A stretch of 64,000 nt of DNA from UBA11872 sp965198285 (GTDB lineage: Bacteria > Chloroflexota > UBA11872): NCBI GenBank assembly GCA_965198285.1, contig OZ240251.1, positions 2,046,001 to 2,110,000 on the forward strand. The letters are read 5' to 3'. Shown here piece after piece: positions 29,678 through 39,057 of this stretch; position 1 is the first letter of the stretch, and every line of letters begins with the position of its first letter. The position numbers and the translations under genes were made by a program. The notes under the pieces are model-generated. The model did no database searches. It had not been told where the DNA came from and was given only the letters and a program-made list of their open reading frames with translations.

Positions 29678-30433
29678 TTGGCCGAAACTCCATCGCCCGA
29701 GACCGTTGACCTCCACGCGTTCTACCAGCGCATGGCACAGACGGCCGACACTCTGCCCCAGTTGTACGACGCCATGGAGGGCTGGTCCGAGGTCGTGGTC
29801 CGCGACAACCCGATCCTCGAATGCCAGAAGGGCTGTGCGCGTTGCTGCATGCACCAGGTGCTGGCCGGCGAGCACGAGTGGGGGCACATCCACACCTGGA
29901 TGCGCGAAAATCTATCCAAGGAGCAGCGCCTCACGATCATTGGGCGTGTGACCGAACAGATGGAACGATTCGGCAACCCGCTGGGCCGCTGGCTCAAAAT
30001 GCGGAATAAGAACCCGCGCGCTTTCGTTCGGGCCGTGGGCACGGGGTTCCGTACCGAATCCACGCGCTGTCCCATGCTGGGGCCTGACAATCGCTGCGAG
30101 GTCTACCCGGTGCGCCCGTTTGTCTGCCGGGCCTACGGCCGCGCCCGCATGCCCAGCGGCCACGCCATGATCTGCGAGGTCTTTGCCGGCCGCTTCCGCC
30201 AGCAGGAGCGCACGACCACCGACATCCCGATGGAGGACATGTCCGTGCTGTCGCCCAAGTATTTTGATCTGGGCGGGCGCCAGAGTGCGGACGACGGCCT
30301 CTACACGCTGCTGGCGATCCACCTGCTGCGCAACCGCACGGCGTCAGGCGACTTGGCCAAGCAGCCAACGCCGCTCAGCGCCGAAAAGACCTATCCGGTC
30401 GTTACCAGAGACGATTTCCCTACTCGCCGCTAG
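29678..30433 (+). CDS. YkgJ-family cysteine cluster protein
   Basis: The 251-residue protein contains CQKGCARCCMHQ near residue 50 and later RCPMLGPDNRCEVYPVRPFV followed by CRAYG. This is the Cys pattern of the YkgJ/UPF0153 family, predicted to bind zinc or an iron-sulfur cluster. Members are suggested to be metal chelators or oxidoreductases, but no function is established. The start is TTG 29678, with ATG 29732 as an alternative. A strong hairpin terminator follows. Confidence 0.75.
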   Translation: MAETPSPETVDLHAFYQRMAQTADTLPQLYDAMEGWSEVVVRDNPILECQKGCARCCMHQVLAGEHEWGHIHTWMRENLSKEQRLTIIGRVTEQMERFGNPLGRWLKMRNKNPRAFVRAVGTGFRTESTRCPMLGPDNRCEVYPVRPFVCRAYGRARMPSGHAMICEVFAGRFRQQERTTTDIPMEDMSVLSPKYFDLGGRQSADDGLYTLLAIHLLRNRTASGDLAKQPTPLSAEKTYPVVTRDDFPTRR

Positions 30434-30478
30434 GCCGCCGGCCGTCCGAGCTGCGAGGCCTCCCGCGCTCTGAAGGGC

Positions 30479-30530
30479 AAACGACCGCCGCCCCGCATTC
30501 CCGAGTGGGATTGCGGGGCGGCGGTCGTTT
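30479..30530. terminator. Bidirectional terminator hairpin
   Basis: The arms 30479-30497 and 30512-30530 form a perfect 19-bp stem, and the loop can add four more pairs. AAA at the left edge and TTT at the right edge give a short U-tract on both strands. It separates the convergent YkgJ-type and RraA-like genes and likely ends both transcripts. Confidence 0.85.
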
Positions 30531-30544
30531 CTGCCTGAGGCTGG

Positions 30545-31249
30545 CTAGAAGCCGCGCGACGGGTCCCTGCGCGAGAGCCCCCGCGCCTTGGCGTAGTCGT
30601 CCAGGCTGAAGCCTGGCGCCAGGTAGCCCATCCGAGTGGCTTCCTCGGCTTCCAGGATCTTCCTGGCCGCGTCCGCGACTTTGTCGGCGATCTCCAGCGG
30701 AATCGTGCAGACGCCGTTCTCGTCGCCGTGAACCAGATCACCGGGGTTGACGTCCATCCCATCGATGGCGACCGGCACCTGGGCGCGAATGATGCGGTTG
30801 TTGGCGTGTGACGGGGCCAGCCCGCGCGCGAACGGCTTGATGCCGGCCCCCTTCACCCCCTCCAGGTCGCGCAGCGCGGCGTCGGTCACGATGCCGTCCG
30901 CGCCGAGCACGTGAGCCAGGGTGGCCATGCCGTCGCCGGCGTGCACGGAGTGCGTCGGGTCGTCGCCGAAGTCCTTGATGACCAAAACCACCGGGTTCGG
31001 CGTTTCGTCAACGGCCTCCCACATCTGAAACATGCCGTCTGGGCTTTTGGGCGCGTCCTCGCTCATCGTGTCGCCCAGCGCGGTGACGGCGTAGCCCAGC
31101 ATCACGCCCATGTCCGGGGCCAGGTAGTCGATGTTGGTTCCGGTAAAGCCCAAGGTGTTGGGTCGGACGCCAAACGTTTCAATGGCGTTCAGAATCGTCG
31201 GCGTGTCGATCTCGCGTAATTCGTCAAGCTGCGCCTGGGTCAGGGCCAC
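30545..31249 (-). CDS. RraA-like protein (possible HMG/CHA aldolase)
   Basis: The 234-residue product belongs to the RraA/dimethylmenaquinone-methyltransferase-like fold. Members include 4-hydroxy-4-methyl-2-oxoglutarate aldolases and inhibitors of RNase E. The signature GADGIVTDAALRDLEGVK near residue 115 includes the conserved Gly and Arg-Asp of the metal and pyruvyl site. GDLVHGDENGVCTIP follows. Start GTG 31249 has GGAGG five bases upstream. It is the last gene of a three-gene minus-strand group with a dehydrogenase and an ArsC/Spx-like gene, which favours a metabolic aldolase role. Confidence 0.8.
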   Translation of the reverse strand: MALTQAQLDELREIDTPTILNAIETFGVRPNTLGFTGTNIDYLAPDMGVMLGYAVTALGDTMSEDAPKSPDGMFQMWEAVDETPNPVVLVIKDFGDDPTHSVHAGDGMATLAHVLGADGIVTDAALRDLEGVKGAGIKPFARGLAPSHANNRIIRAQVPVAIDGMDVNPGDLVHGDENGVCTIPLEIADKVADAARKILEAEEATRMGYLAPGFSLDDYAKARGLSRRDPSRGF

Positions 31250-31300
31250 GGCGACCTCCAGAAAAGTACGGCCAGAACGTGAGGATATCCGACGGCGGGG

Positions 31301-31657
31301 CTACGCTTCAGCGCCAGCCAGTTTCTGATAGGCGTCTGGGTCGAATCCAAAGATCCGAACCTCGCCGTCCGCGAGCACGGGGCGACGAACGAGGTTCTGG
31401 TTCTCGAGCATCGACTCCAGCGCCTGCGTGTCATCGATGCTGTCGCGCTCAATCCCCAACTTGCGGAATGAGGGACTGCGCGGGTTGATGACCTCGCGTA
31501 ACGAATGCGACCCGCCGATCGCCCGGATCTCGTCCTTGGTCAGCGGCTTCCGCGCGTAGTCACGCGGCTCGTAGGCCACGCCAGTTGCGTTCAAGGCCGC
31601 ACGGGCCTTTCGGCAACTCGTTCAGGTGCTCTTGAAGTAGAACGTCGGCGGCGCCAC
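31301..31657 (-). CDS. ArsC/Spx-family redox protein, probable selenoprotein (in-frame UGA)
   Basis: From GTG 31657, preceded by AAGGAGG 7 bases upstream, the frame reads MAPPTFYFKST, then TGA (31624-31622), then TSCRKARAALNATGVAYEPR and on to AGAEA at TAG 31303-31301. Reading TGA as selenocysteine gives a 118-residue thioredoxin-fold ArsC/Spx/YffB-like protein of normal length with a U-x-x-C redox motif. The family normally has Cys at this place. A SECIS-like hairpin starts just after the UGA. Its Shine-Dalgarno overlaps the stop of the upstream dehydrogenase, so the two are coupled. Without UGA decoding, the N-terminal active site would be lost. Confidence 0.8.
31584..31617 (-). promoter_or_regulatory. 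SECIS-like hairpin directly after the in-frame UGA
   Basis: Lower stem GTTGC (31617-31613) pairs with GCAAC (31588-31584). Upper stem AAGGCC (31609-31604) pairs with GGCCTT (31598-31593). The apical loop is CGTGC (31603-31599), with G second. The loop occupies bases 19-23 after the UGA, the same spacing I count for the E. coli fdhF SECIS. Bacterial SECIS elements bind SelB and lie within the coding sequence like this one. Confidence 0.7.
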
Positions 31658-31668
31658 CAAAGACCTCC

Positions 31669-32676
31669 TTACGCGTCGTCCCACTGCAGGATGATCGATA
31701 GCCAACCAGCCGGACCGCCTCTGATCATGGCATACAGGTCCACGGCCTTCGTGAACGGCTTGCGGTGCGAGATCAGCCGGTCAACCCGGAACTCGCCGCG
31801 CGCCATCGAGTCCAGGATGTACTGCCGGTTGGCCGCGCGCGTCCACTGGAAGAAGTGGTATGGCTCGCGCGGGTACATCGACTGATACGTGCCGATGATC
31901 GACAGTTCCTTGCGCAGCAATTCCACCTGCAGGCCGATTTCCACCGTGCCGGGCGGGCTACCCGTCATGGACACGATGCCGCCGGCTGCCGCCGCCCGCA
32001 GGCAGTCGGGCAGGATCTTGGGCGTGCGCGTGACCATGAACACCACCCGCGCGCCCCCACCGGTGAGATCCTGAACCGCCGCCACGGCGTCCTCCCGCTG
32101 CGCGTTGACCGTATGCGTCGCGCCCGACCAGCGGGCCTGGTCAAGCCGTTCGTCCAGCAGATCCACGGCGATCACCGGATGCGCGCCGGCCATACGGGCG
32201 AACTGCGTGACCATCTGGCCCAGCCCGCCCTGACCAAAGACCGCCACCGAGTCGCCAAGACCGGGCCGCGCGCGGCGAACGCCGTGCAGCGCCACGTCCC
32301 CCAGCACGACGAAACTGGCGTCCTCATCGCTGACGTCATCAGGGATCAGGCCGGCGTAGGCCGGTTCGTCGGGCAGGTCGGGATCGATGGTGATGAGACC
32401 GGCGCCCTGGTGAGGTAAACAGGTGAGAACGCGGTCACCAGCGGCGTAACCTTCGACGTCGCTGCCGACCTCGGCCACCAGTCCCACCAGCGCGTAGCCA
32501 GGCTCACGGCGTTCCGTGGCGGACAGTTCCAGGATGTTCAGTTCCGTCCCGGCGCTGACCAGCGATCGAGACGATTGAACCAGAATCTGATTGGACGCCG
32601 GATCGGGAACCTGAATGTCCTCGATCGCGACAACGCCGCCTTCGCGGAAGACGACCTGAGGTGTCGTGGTTGGCAC
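31669..32676 (-). CDS. MDR-superfamily (zinc-type) alcohol dehydrogenase
   Basis: The 335-residue protein has a GroES-like N-terminal half with VSAGTELNILE and a Rossmann half with VAVFGQGGLGQMVTQFARMA for NAD(P). SAGTE is common in the subgroup related to threonine/sorbitol-type dehydrogenases. The usual structural-zinc four-Cys loop is absent, and catalytic zinc ligands are not obvious. Start is GTG 32676. It heads a minus-strand group followed by the ArsC-like and RraA-like genes, suggesting oxidation of a sugar-acid or alcohol substrate in a shared pathway. Confidence 0.8.
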   Translation of the reverse strand: MPTTTPQVVFREGGVVAIEDIQVPDPASNQILVQSSRSLVSAGTELNILELSATERREPGYALVGLVAEVGSDVEGYAAGDRVLTCLPHQGAGLITIDPDLPDEPAYAGLIPDDVSDEDASFVVLGDVALHGVRRARPGLGDSVAVFGQGGLGQMVTQFARMAGAHPVIAVDLLDERLDQARWSGATHTVNAQREDAVAAVQDLTGGGARVVFMVTRTPKILPDCLRAAAAGGIVSMTGSPPGTVEIGLQVELLRKELSIIGTYQSMYPREPYHFFQWTRAANRQYILDSMARGEFRVDRLISHRKPFTKAVDLYAMIRGGPAGWLSIILQWDDA

Positions 32677-32807
32677 GGGCGATCCAGGTGACGGCGGCCG
32701 CCCCCATCATGCCCCAGCCCGCGGGCGGCGCCCAACCTGCGGCGGGCGCCTTGGCCGGGCGGTAAGGTTATTGCCGAGCCGTAGCCGCGCTACGTAGGAA
32801 CCGTCCC

Positions 32808-33737
<930 letters not shown>

Positions 33738-33750
33738 GCAGCCTGCGCGC

Positions 33751-34416
33751 TCAACTCCCGTCTGGTTCGATTTCCCAGTAATCCCGACCGGCCTGCGCGC
33801 CGCGCCGCAGCGGATTGATCGTGGCCGATCCGGCCAACCTGCGGTCCACGTAGCGTGACCGTCGCCCGTCGTCCCGTTCGGGTCGAATCCCCAACCGCCT
33901 GGTGGCGATGATCCGCGGCACGGCCGCGCGCGCCTCCACGTAGAAACACTGCTGGTCGAACTGCCGGCCCGTCCACTCCGCCACCGTCAGCCCCATCGAC
34001 CGGCAAAGCAACGTCTGCCCGGCGCACAGCCGCTGCTCGGGGCGCCGCGAGCGCCCGTCGGGCGCCGGGTTCAACCGATGCATCACGTCCAGCGCGACCT
34101 GCGGCGAGCGCTCGTCCACAACAGGCAGCCCCGCCTTGATCAACACCGCCTCAGGCCCCGTCCCGCAGCTCACGTTCAGCGAGGCTCCCGCCCGCGAGTG
34201 GTACATGTAAATCGTCCCCGGCGGCATCCACATCGGCTCGCGGCTGGGCGTACGCCCCAGGTACGCGTGGCTGGCCGGGTCGGCCAGTCCATAGGCCTCC
34301 GTCTCCACAATCTGAACGCCCAGCCACAGCCCGTCCACCCGTCGCCGCAGCACGCAACCGATCAGGTCGCGCGCCACCGCGTCGACAGGCCGTTGAAAAA
34401 AGCTCAGGTCCAGCAG
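33751..34416 (-). CDS. 3-methyladenine DNA glycosylase (AAG/MPG family)
   Basis: The enzyme excises alkylated purines. It has VETEAYGLADPASHAYLGRT (with the catalytic Glu) and MWMPPGTIYMYHSRAGASLN followed by VSCGTGPEAVLIKAG, all canonical for the family. The N-terminal family segment LLDLSFFQRPVDAVARDLIG lies partly upstream of the first canonical start (GTG 34377). The frame is open back to TAG 34458-34456 without ATG, GTG or TTG, so CTG (34416, 34413 or 34434) or ATC must be used. I place the 5' end at CTG 34416. Confidence 0.8.
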   Translation of the reverse strand: MLDLSFFQRPVDAVARDLIGCVLRRRVDGLWLGVQIVETEAYGLADPASHAYLGRTPSREPMWMPPGTIYMYHSRAGASLNVSCGTGPEAVLIKAGLPVVDERSPQVALDVMHRLNPAPDGRSRRPEQRLCAGQTLLCRSMGLTVAEWTGRQFDQQCFYVEARAAVPRIIATRRLGIRPERDDGRRSRYVDRRLAGSATINPLRRGAQAGRDYWEIEPDGS

Positions 34417-34501
34417 CGAACTAGGGCGTGCCAGAGGGCCGCCGATCCGAGTCGCCTACACGTCCCGGCAAGCCGCCAGCGGCCTGCGTCGCAGGCGTCT
34501 C

Positions 34502-34960
34502 CTACCAGTCCGTTCGTCCGCCCTGGGGAACTTCCCGGCGCTCGTCAAGGTCCAGGCGGTCGTAGTGACGCCGGATGTCCGTCCGATGACCCTGCCCGCA
34601 CTCCTCCAGGAACTCGCGAAATCGCGGCCAGTCCCAGTTCGAGCCCTCACGCGGCTCGTCGGTGGCCATTTCGCGGTTGAAGTCGTCAATGGCTTCTGCG
34701 GACAGCGGTCGCATCTGCGCCTGCACCCAGGCCAGCACTTCCTCGTCAGTCGGTCGCGTACGCAGAGCCTCGATGAATTCGTTGGTCTCAATCCCCAGGA
34801 ACTCCAGCATCCAGACCGTGCGTCCCTCGCGGACCACGTACTCCCCCATCGTGCCGGCCAGGTCCGCTCGCCCTTTGTCGATCGAGCGCGGCAGGAACCC
34901 AATCCCGCCCAGCTTGTCGTAGCCGCTCCGAGGAACGTCCTTCGTCAGGTCCACGGGCAT
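34502..34960 (-). CDS. DUF5069 domain protein
   Basis: The 152-residue product has VDLTKDVPRSGYDKLGGIGF, LPRSIDKGRADLAGTMGEY and later FLGIETNEFIEALRTRPTDE, matching the DUF5069 family. Function is unknown. The C-terminal third is charged and likely helical. The ATG at 34960 gives the usual family N-terminus. No operon partner is evident. Confidence 0.75.
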   Translation of the reverse strand: MPVDLTKDVPRSGYDKLGGIGFLPRSIDKGRADLAGTMGEYVVREGRTVWMLEFLGIETNEFIEALRTRPTDEEVLAWVQAQMRPLSAEAIDDFNREMATDEPREGSNWDWPRFREFLEECGQGHRTDIRRHYDRLDLDERREVPQGGRTDW

Positions 34961-35194
34961 TCACTCCTAGCACGAACCCCGGCACCGTAGCACGGCGTCG
35001 GTCCAGGTCCGTTGTGGCGGCGCCTCCGTCCCTTGACTCAAGAGAGTGAGCTACCCGAAGAACTCGAATTTCTGCGGCAAGAACTCTAACGTGAGGCCTC
35101 CGCGCCTGCGCTCCGTGATTCAGAGGCTCGAAGCGTGGCTTGAGCGGCAACGGCGGACGAAGCCTGCGGTGCCCTCCAAGACGATCCCCGGCGC

Positions 35195-36214
35195 TCATGC
35201 TGTGCCTCGCTGCGTGTAGGCGCCTCGGTGGAGGATGCTGGCGGGCTGGCCGAGCACCAGAACATTCTTGCGCCTCATCCTGGACCTGGCCTCCAGACGG
35301 TCGGCCTGAGCACGGGAGAGCAGCAACGCTGCCGGTGAGCCGCTGAGCTCCCTACGCCTCAGGAGCCGCAGCAGCGCAACGGTCCGCACCGTGCGAAACC
35401 TGACCCCGAAGGGCAGGTTAGAGACGAGCGTGCAGCGGGCGGGCAGCGACGTGTAGTCGAAGTCCTCGAACGCCGCGTTGGCCAGAACCGTTCGGCGGTC
35501 CGCAAGCCTCGTGCAGGCGGAAAGGTAGGCATCGCCATCCACCTCAAGCCCGATCCCGAGCGCCGCACCGTACCTGTCGGCCGCCATCCCCAGGATGGTG
35601 CCTGTGCCCATGAAGGGATCGAACACCGTGTCTCCGCCGCGCACGCCCGCCACCGTAAGCAGCCCGCAGGCGAGGTGGCGCCGCAGGCTGCCGGGCCGCC
35701 CGTCCCTTTCGCCGCCCAGGTTGCTGTATAGCTGCAAGCCAAGCACTGCCTTTTTGGCGTCGGCCTTGCACACCAGGCGAATGCCGTCGCGCTCGGATCG
35801 TCGCCATTTGGGTAAGGCTGCAGCCACGGCGCCGCTCACAAGCCGGTCAAGCTCATCCCGGCGTATGGACGTGCGCCCATAGAGCTCGGTCGTGATTGAG
35901 AAACGGCGGACGACCGTCCTCTCGGCGAGCGGCAGCCACCGGAGCACGGAATTCTTCAGACGCGCGCTGTCGAGACGCCGCGCCATTTCCTGGGCCGCGT
36001 CGGATCGCCGAGTCGCATTGAACTCTGCCAGCGAGCCATGGACGGTGGCAGGGGTCTGGAGCCGCACGGACTCGAGTACCGGCGCCGCTGGCGCAACGAG
36101 GGAGGAGTCGCGGTGGTGAAAGGCCACGTGGGCTGCGACGCCGAGGCCCCGCAACTCTCGCAGCGTGGCAAAGGCCCAGCCCGGCTGGGTGGTGAGGAAA
36201 TACGTTGCCTTCAA
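35195..36214 (-). CDS. RNA N2-guanine-type methyltransferase (Trm14/RlmL-like)
   Basis: The 339-residue protein has a C-terminal Rossmann methyltransferase domain. VFDPFMGTGTILGMAADRYG binds S-adenosylmethionine near residue 200, and LVSNLPFGVRF is a variant of the NPPY/NLPYG catalytic motif near residue 270. The first 170 residues resemble the THUMP-containing N-termini of Trm14/TrmG10 and RlmL-type enzymes. It likely methylates G in tRNA or rRNA. The start is TTG 36214. The codon choice is somewhat less GC-biased than in its neighbours. Confidence 0.7.
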   Translation of the reverse strand: MKATYFLTTQPGWAFATLRELRGLGVAAHVAFHHRDSSLVAPAAPVLESVRLQTPATVHGSLAEFNATRRSDAAQEMARRLDSARLKNSVLRWLPLAERTVVRRFSITTELYGRTSIRRDELDRLVSGAVAAALPKWRRSERDGIRLVCKADAKKAVLGLQLYSNLGGERDGRPGSLRRHLACGLLTVAGVRGGDTVFDPFMGTGTILGMAADRYGAALGIGLEVDGDAYLSACTRLADRRTVLANAAFEDFDYTSLPARCTLVSNLPFGVRFRTVRTVALLRLLRRRELSGSPAALLLSRAQADRLEARSRMRRKNVLVLGQPASILHRGAYTQRGTA

Positions 36215-36341
36215 TGGGATTGCCCGAAGACCGGCCGCCCCAACTGTAGACGCGGTTGTCCCGCCGCCTGGGTGCGACTAGTGCCATTGGATAGGTCCAG
36301 GACAAACCCCACGGTCGAGAGATGCTCGATTCCTACCAGTT

Positions 36342-36417
36342 TGGTGGAGACGGGGGGACTCGAACCCCCAACCCCCGCCTTGCAAAGGCGATGCTCTACC
36401 AATTGAGCCACGTCCCC
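36342..36417 (-). tRNA. tRNA-Ala (anticodon TGC)
   Basis: The reverse strand gives a 76-base cloverleaf with encoded CCA. The acceptor GGGGACG pairs with CGTCTCC, the anticodon loop is TTTGCAA, and the T loop is TTCGAGT. The anticodon TGC is complementary to GCA at 36382-36384 on the plus strand. Confidence 0.95.
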
Positions 36418-36422
36418 TGCCT

Positions 36423-36430
36423 CGATTCTA
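36423..36430 (-). promoter_or_regulatory. -10-like promoter element TAGAATCG for tRNA-Ala
   Basis: TAGAATCG on the minus strand lies 5 bases before the tRNA-Ala 5' end, so transcription probably starts at or next to the mature end. TTTCGG lies at a 17-base spacing upstream as a weak -35. Confidence 0.5.
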
Positions 36431-36470
36431 CGTGCGCCTGGAGCCCACCGAAACGCCGATAGGTCGGGCG

Positions 36471-36476
36471 TATACT
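36471..36476 (+). promoter_or_regulatory. -10-like promoter element TATACT for tRNA-Ile
   Basis: TATACT lies 43 bases upstream of tRNA-Ile. Together with the divergent TAGAATCG it forms a compact two-way promoter region between the tRNA genes. Confidence 0.45.
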
Positions 36477-36519
36477 GTGCCATCGCGACGCTGGGTTTCT
36501 GGGGAACCTAGCCGCTCGC

Positions 36520-36593
36520 GGGCTCTTAGCTCAGTCGGTTAGAGCGCGCCTCTGATAAGGGCGAGGTCCGTGGTTCGAATCCACGAGGGCCCA
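36520..36593 (+). tRNA. tRNA-Ile (anticodon GAT)
   Basis: The 74-base cloverleaf has acceptor GGGCTCT with AGGGCCC, anticodon stem 36547-36551 with 36559-36563 and loop CTGATAA. The anticodon GAT is at 36554-36556. The T loop is TTCGAAT. CCA is not encoded. It lies 11 bases before the start of the permease gene and may share a transcript with it. Confidence 0.95.
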
Positions 36594-36604
36594 CCGCTAT
36601 AAAG

Positions 36605-38383
36605 TTGCGGCGGGAGGCGATTCTGGCGTCAGCAGCACTTCAGAACCCCCGCTACGAGGCGCACGAAAACCCGCCCCTGCTCGCCTCGCTGGGTTACGGC
36701 CTGCAGTTCAGCCTTATAGCCTCCGCCACCCTCCTCGTCACGCCAGTCATCGTGGCCAATGCGTCGGGCCGCGACGACGCCTACCTCGTCTGGATGGTCT
36801 TCGCCTCGCTCCTCGTCTGCGGCCTGTCCACGATCCTGCAGGTCCGTCGGCTCGGCTCGGTCGGCGCCGGCGCCGTCCTGCCCATGTTCACCGCCGCCTT
36901 TGCTATTCCGTTTTGCATCACGGCCGTGGTGGATGGCGGTCCGGCCACCCTCACCACCCTCGTCCTCGTCTCGGCGGTCATCCAACTCGCCGTCTCCAGA
37001 TGGCTGGTCATTCTCAGGCGAATCGTCACGCCCACCGTGGGCGGCACCGTGATGATGATTCTGTCCATCACCCTCGCCTCCGTCGTATTCGGCCTGCTGG
37101 ACGACGCGTCGGAGACCGAGCCGGTGGCTGCCCCTCTCACCGCGCTGGCCACCTTGGTCATTGTTGCCGCCCTGGCTCTTCGCGGATCGGAACTCCTGCG
37201 TCTCTGGGCGCCGCTCATCGGCATCGTCGGTGGCTGCGTCGTCGCCGCCATCTTTGGGATCTACAGCTTCAACCGTGTGCTGAACGCCCCCTGGGTGGGC
37301 CTACCCGATTCCGCGCCCGGACTCGGCCTCGACTTCGGTCTGTCGTTCTGGACCCTTCTGCCAGGGTTTCTGTTCCTCGGCCTCATCATCTCGATTCAGG
37401 CCAACGGCGCCGCCATAGCCGCGCAGCGCGTCTCATGGCGTGACGACCGAGCCGTTGACTTCCGCCAGGTGCAGGGCGCCCTGGCCGGAACTGCAGCGTC
37501 CAATCTCATGGCGGGGCTCGCGGGCACGGTTCCCAACATCATCAATCCAGGCTTCGCCGCATTTGCCCAGATCACTGGTGTCGCGTCCCGTCGCGTTGGC
37601 TACTTCATCGGCGGGATCCTGATCGTCGTCGCGTTCCTACCCAAGGCATCCGGGCTGTTGGCCAGCATTCCCGGTCCGGTCATGACGGGCTACCTCATCC
37701 TCGTCACCGGAACGCTCTTCGTTGACGGCGCACGCACGGTCATCCAAAACGAGGACAACCGGCAGAAAGTCGTCGTGGCCGGCATGTGCTTCTGGATTGG
37801 TGCGGCCTTTCAATTCAACCTCTTCAATCTGCCCGACCTCGGTCCCGTGTGGGGCGCCCTGTTCAAGAGCGGAATCACCACCGGAGGATTCGCCGCCGTC
37901 GTCATGATTCTCTACCTGGAGCTCACCAATCCCCGGCGGATGCGGTTTGAGTCACGGCTCCACATCGACGCCTTGCCCGATCTCAACAAGTTCGTGGCCG
38001 GATTCGCCGACCGCCGAGGCTGGGATCAGCCAATGAAGGACAGGCTCAGCGCCGTTTCCGAAGAGACCCTCCTGACCCTGGCCCCACTGGACCTGGAGCT
38101 GAGTCTGGACCTTGACGAAGAAGATGACGACGAGGACGAGGACGAGATTCGACGACTCGTCGTCGTCGCCTCCAGCGAAGGACACATCGCCGAACTGGAA
38201 TTCATCGGCGGCGGTGACGAAGAGAACATTGAGGACCGCGTGCGCCAACTCCAGCAGCACGACTCGGCGATTGCCTCCGAGGGCGAAATCTCCCTGCGCC
38301 TGCTCCGCCAATACGCCTCATCCGTCAGCCACCAGCAGTATCACGGCACCGACATCATCACCGTCCGAGTCGACCCTCCCTAG
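36605..38383 (+). CDS. NCS2-type purine/pyrimidine permease with C-terminal GHKL-like domain
   Basis: The 592-residue protein begins with about 12-14 membrane helices (residues 25-440) of the nucleobase:cation symporter-2 family. Typical segments are GAGAVLPMFTAAFAIPFCIT, RRIVTPTVGGTVMMILSITL and SNLMAGLAGTVPNIINPG. A soluble domain of about 140 residues follows. LPDLNKFVAGFADRRGWDQP, an acidic run and LEFIGGGDEENIEDR resemble the fold of SpoIIAB/GHKL-type ATP-binding regulatory domains. The product likely imports xanthine, uracil or related bases, with the tail possibly sensing nucleotide. The start is TTG 36605. Confidence 0.75.
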   Translation: MRREAILASAALQNPRYEAHENPPLLASLGYGLQFSLIASATLLVTPVIVANASGRDDAYLVWMVFASLLVCGLSTILQVRRLGSVGAGAVLPMFTAAFAIPFCITAVVDGGPATLTTLVLVSAVIQLAVSRWLVILRRIVTPTVGGTVMMILSITLASVVFGLLDDASETEPVAAPLTALATLVIVAALALRGSELLRLWAPLIGIVGGCVVAAIFGIYSFNRVLNAPWVGLPDSAPGLGLDFGLSFWTLLPGFLFLGLIISIQANGAAIAAQRVSWRDDRAVDFRQVQGALAGTAASNLMAGLAGTVPNIINPGFAAFAQITGVASRRVGYFIGGILIVVAFLPKASGLLASIPGPVMTGYLILVTGTLFVDGARTVIQNEDNRQKVVVAGMCFWIGAAFQFNLFNLPDLGPVWGALFKSGITTGGFAAVVMILYLELTNPRRMRFESRLHIDALPDLNKFVAGFADRRGWDQPMKDRLSAVSEETLLTLAPLDLELSLDLDEEDDDEDEDEIRRLVVVASSEGHIAELEFIGGGDEENIEDRVRQLQQHDSAIASEGEISLRLLRQYASSVSHQQYHGTDIITVRVDPP

Positions 38384-39057
38384 ACTCGCTGGTCGATCGG
38401 AATCTGTGGGTGACGGGCAGTTCACACACGGCGCACTCCGATTGGCCACGCTGGCGGGGTGGTGCCGCCCTCGCCGTCGGCTCGACGACGGATAGTCTTG
38501 TTCTCGAAACGACGCAATATCCAAAACTAGATTCCCGGTCGTTTTCGCTGTCGCAAATAGCGAGACCGGCAATGCCCTCCCGTATGCGCGAGGGCCAGCC
38601 CATACGGCCCTGACACGGCGTGGCTTGTCTCCCGAATGGCGCCACCGTCCTGCTGCGTTTCCAGGCTGTGAGGGTCCCTCGCTGACCGTCGGTCAATTCG
38701 GTCGCTGCCGGTGAGTGATCGCCCGGAGCTAGCCGGATTCGGCCTCGCTTGCTACTGTTACGCCCCAGAAAAGCCTGTTGCGGTTGCGTGCATGCCTCCA
38801 GCAAACGTCAGGTCGGTGGGCGGACTTCTTCCCCCATCCGTGGAGCGGGGGCTGAAGGACCGCGCAGCCCTCAGCGCGTCCGCAAAGCTGAAACCTTCAG
38901 TACAAACTCGCAGGGTGCCGCGCCGCGTGCTCGATCGGTTCCGCGGCCTGTTGGACGCGATCTCGTCCAAGCCCCAAGTCTTGATTGCCGCAGCTCGGTT
39001 TAATTCGTCCCGCACGCCGGTTTTTTCGCCGTGACCCGGTAGGAGAGGGGAGTAGCC
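38384..39057. other. 674-base non-coding gap
   Basis: No open frame here shows convincing codon bias or family similarity. A short imperfect hairpin with CCGGTC/GACCGG (38535-38569) lies in the first part. The final bases contain AGGAGAGGGGA, the ribosome-binding site of the ammonium transporter. A long leader with nitrogen-dependent regulation is possible, but no known riboswitch is recognised. Confidence 0.5.

Noticed and set aside
38384..39057. Riboswitch upstream of the ammonium transporter
   Set aside because: No conserved core of a known class could be recognised, only a weak hairpin.
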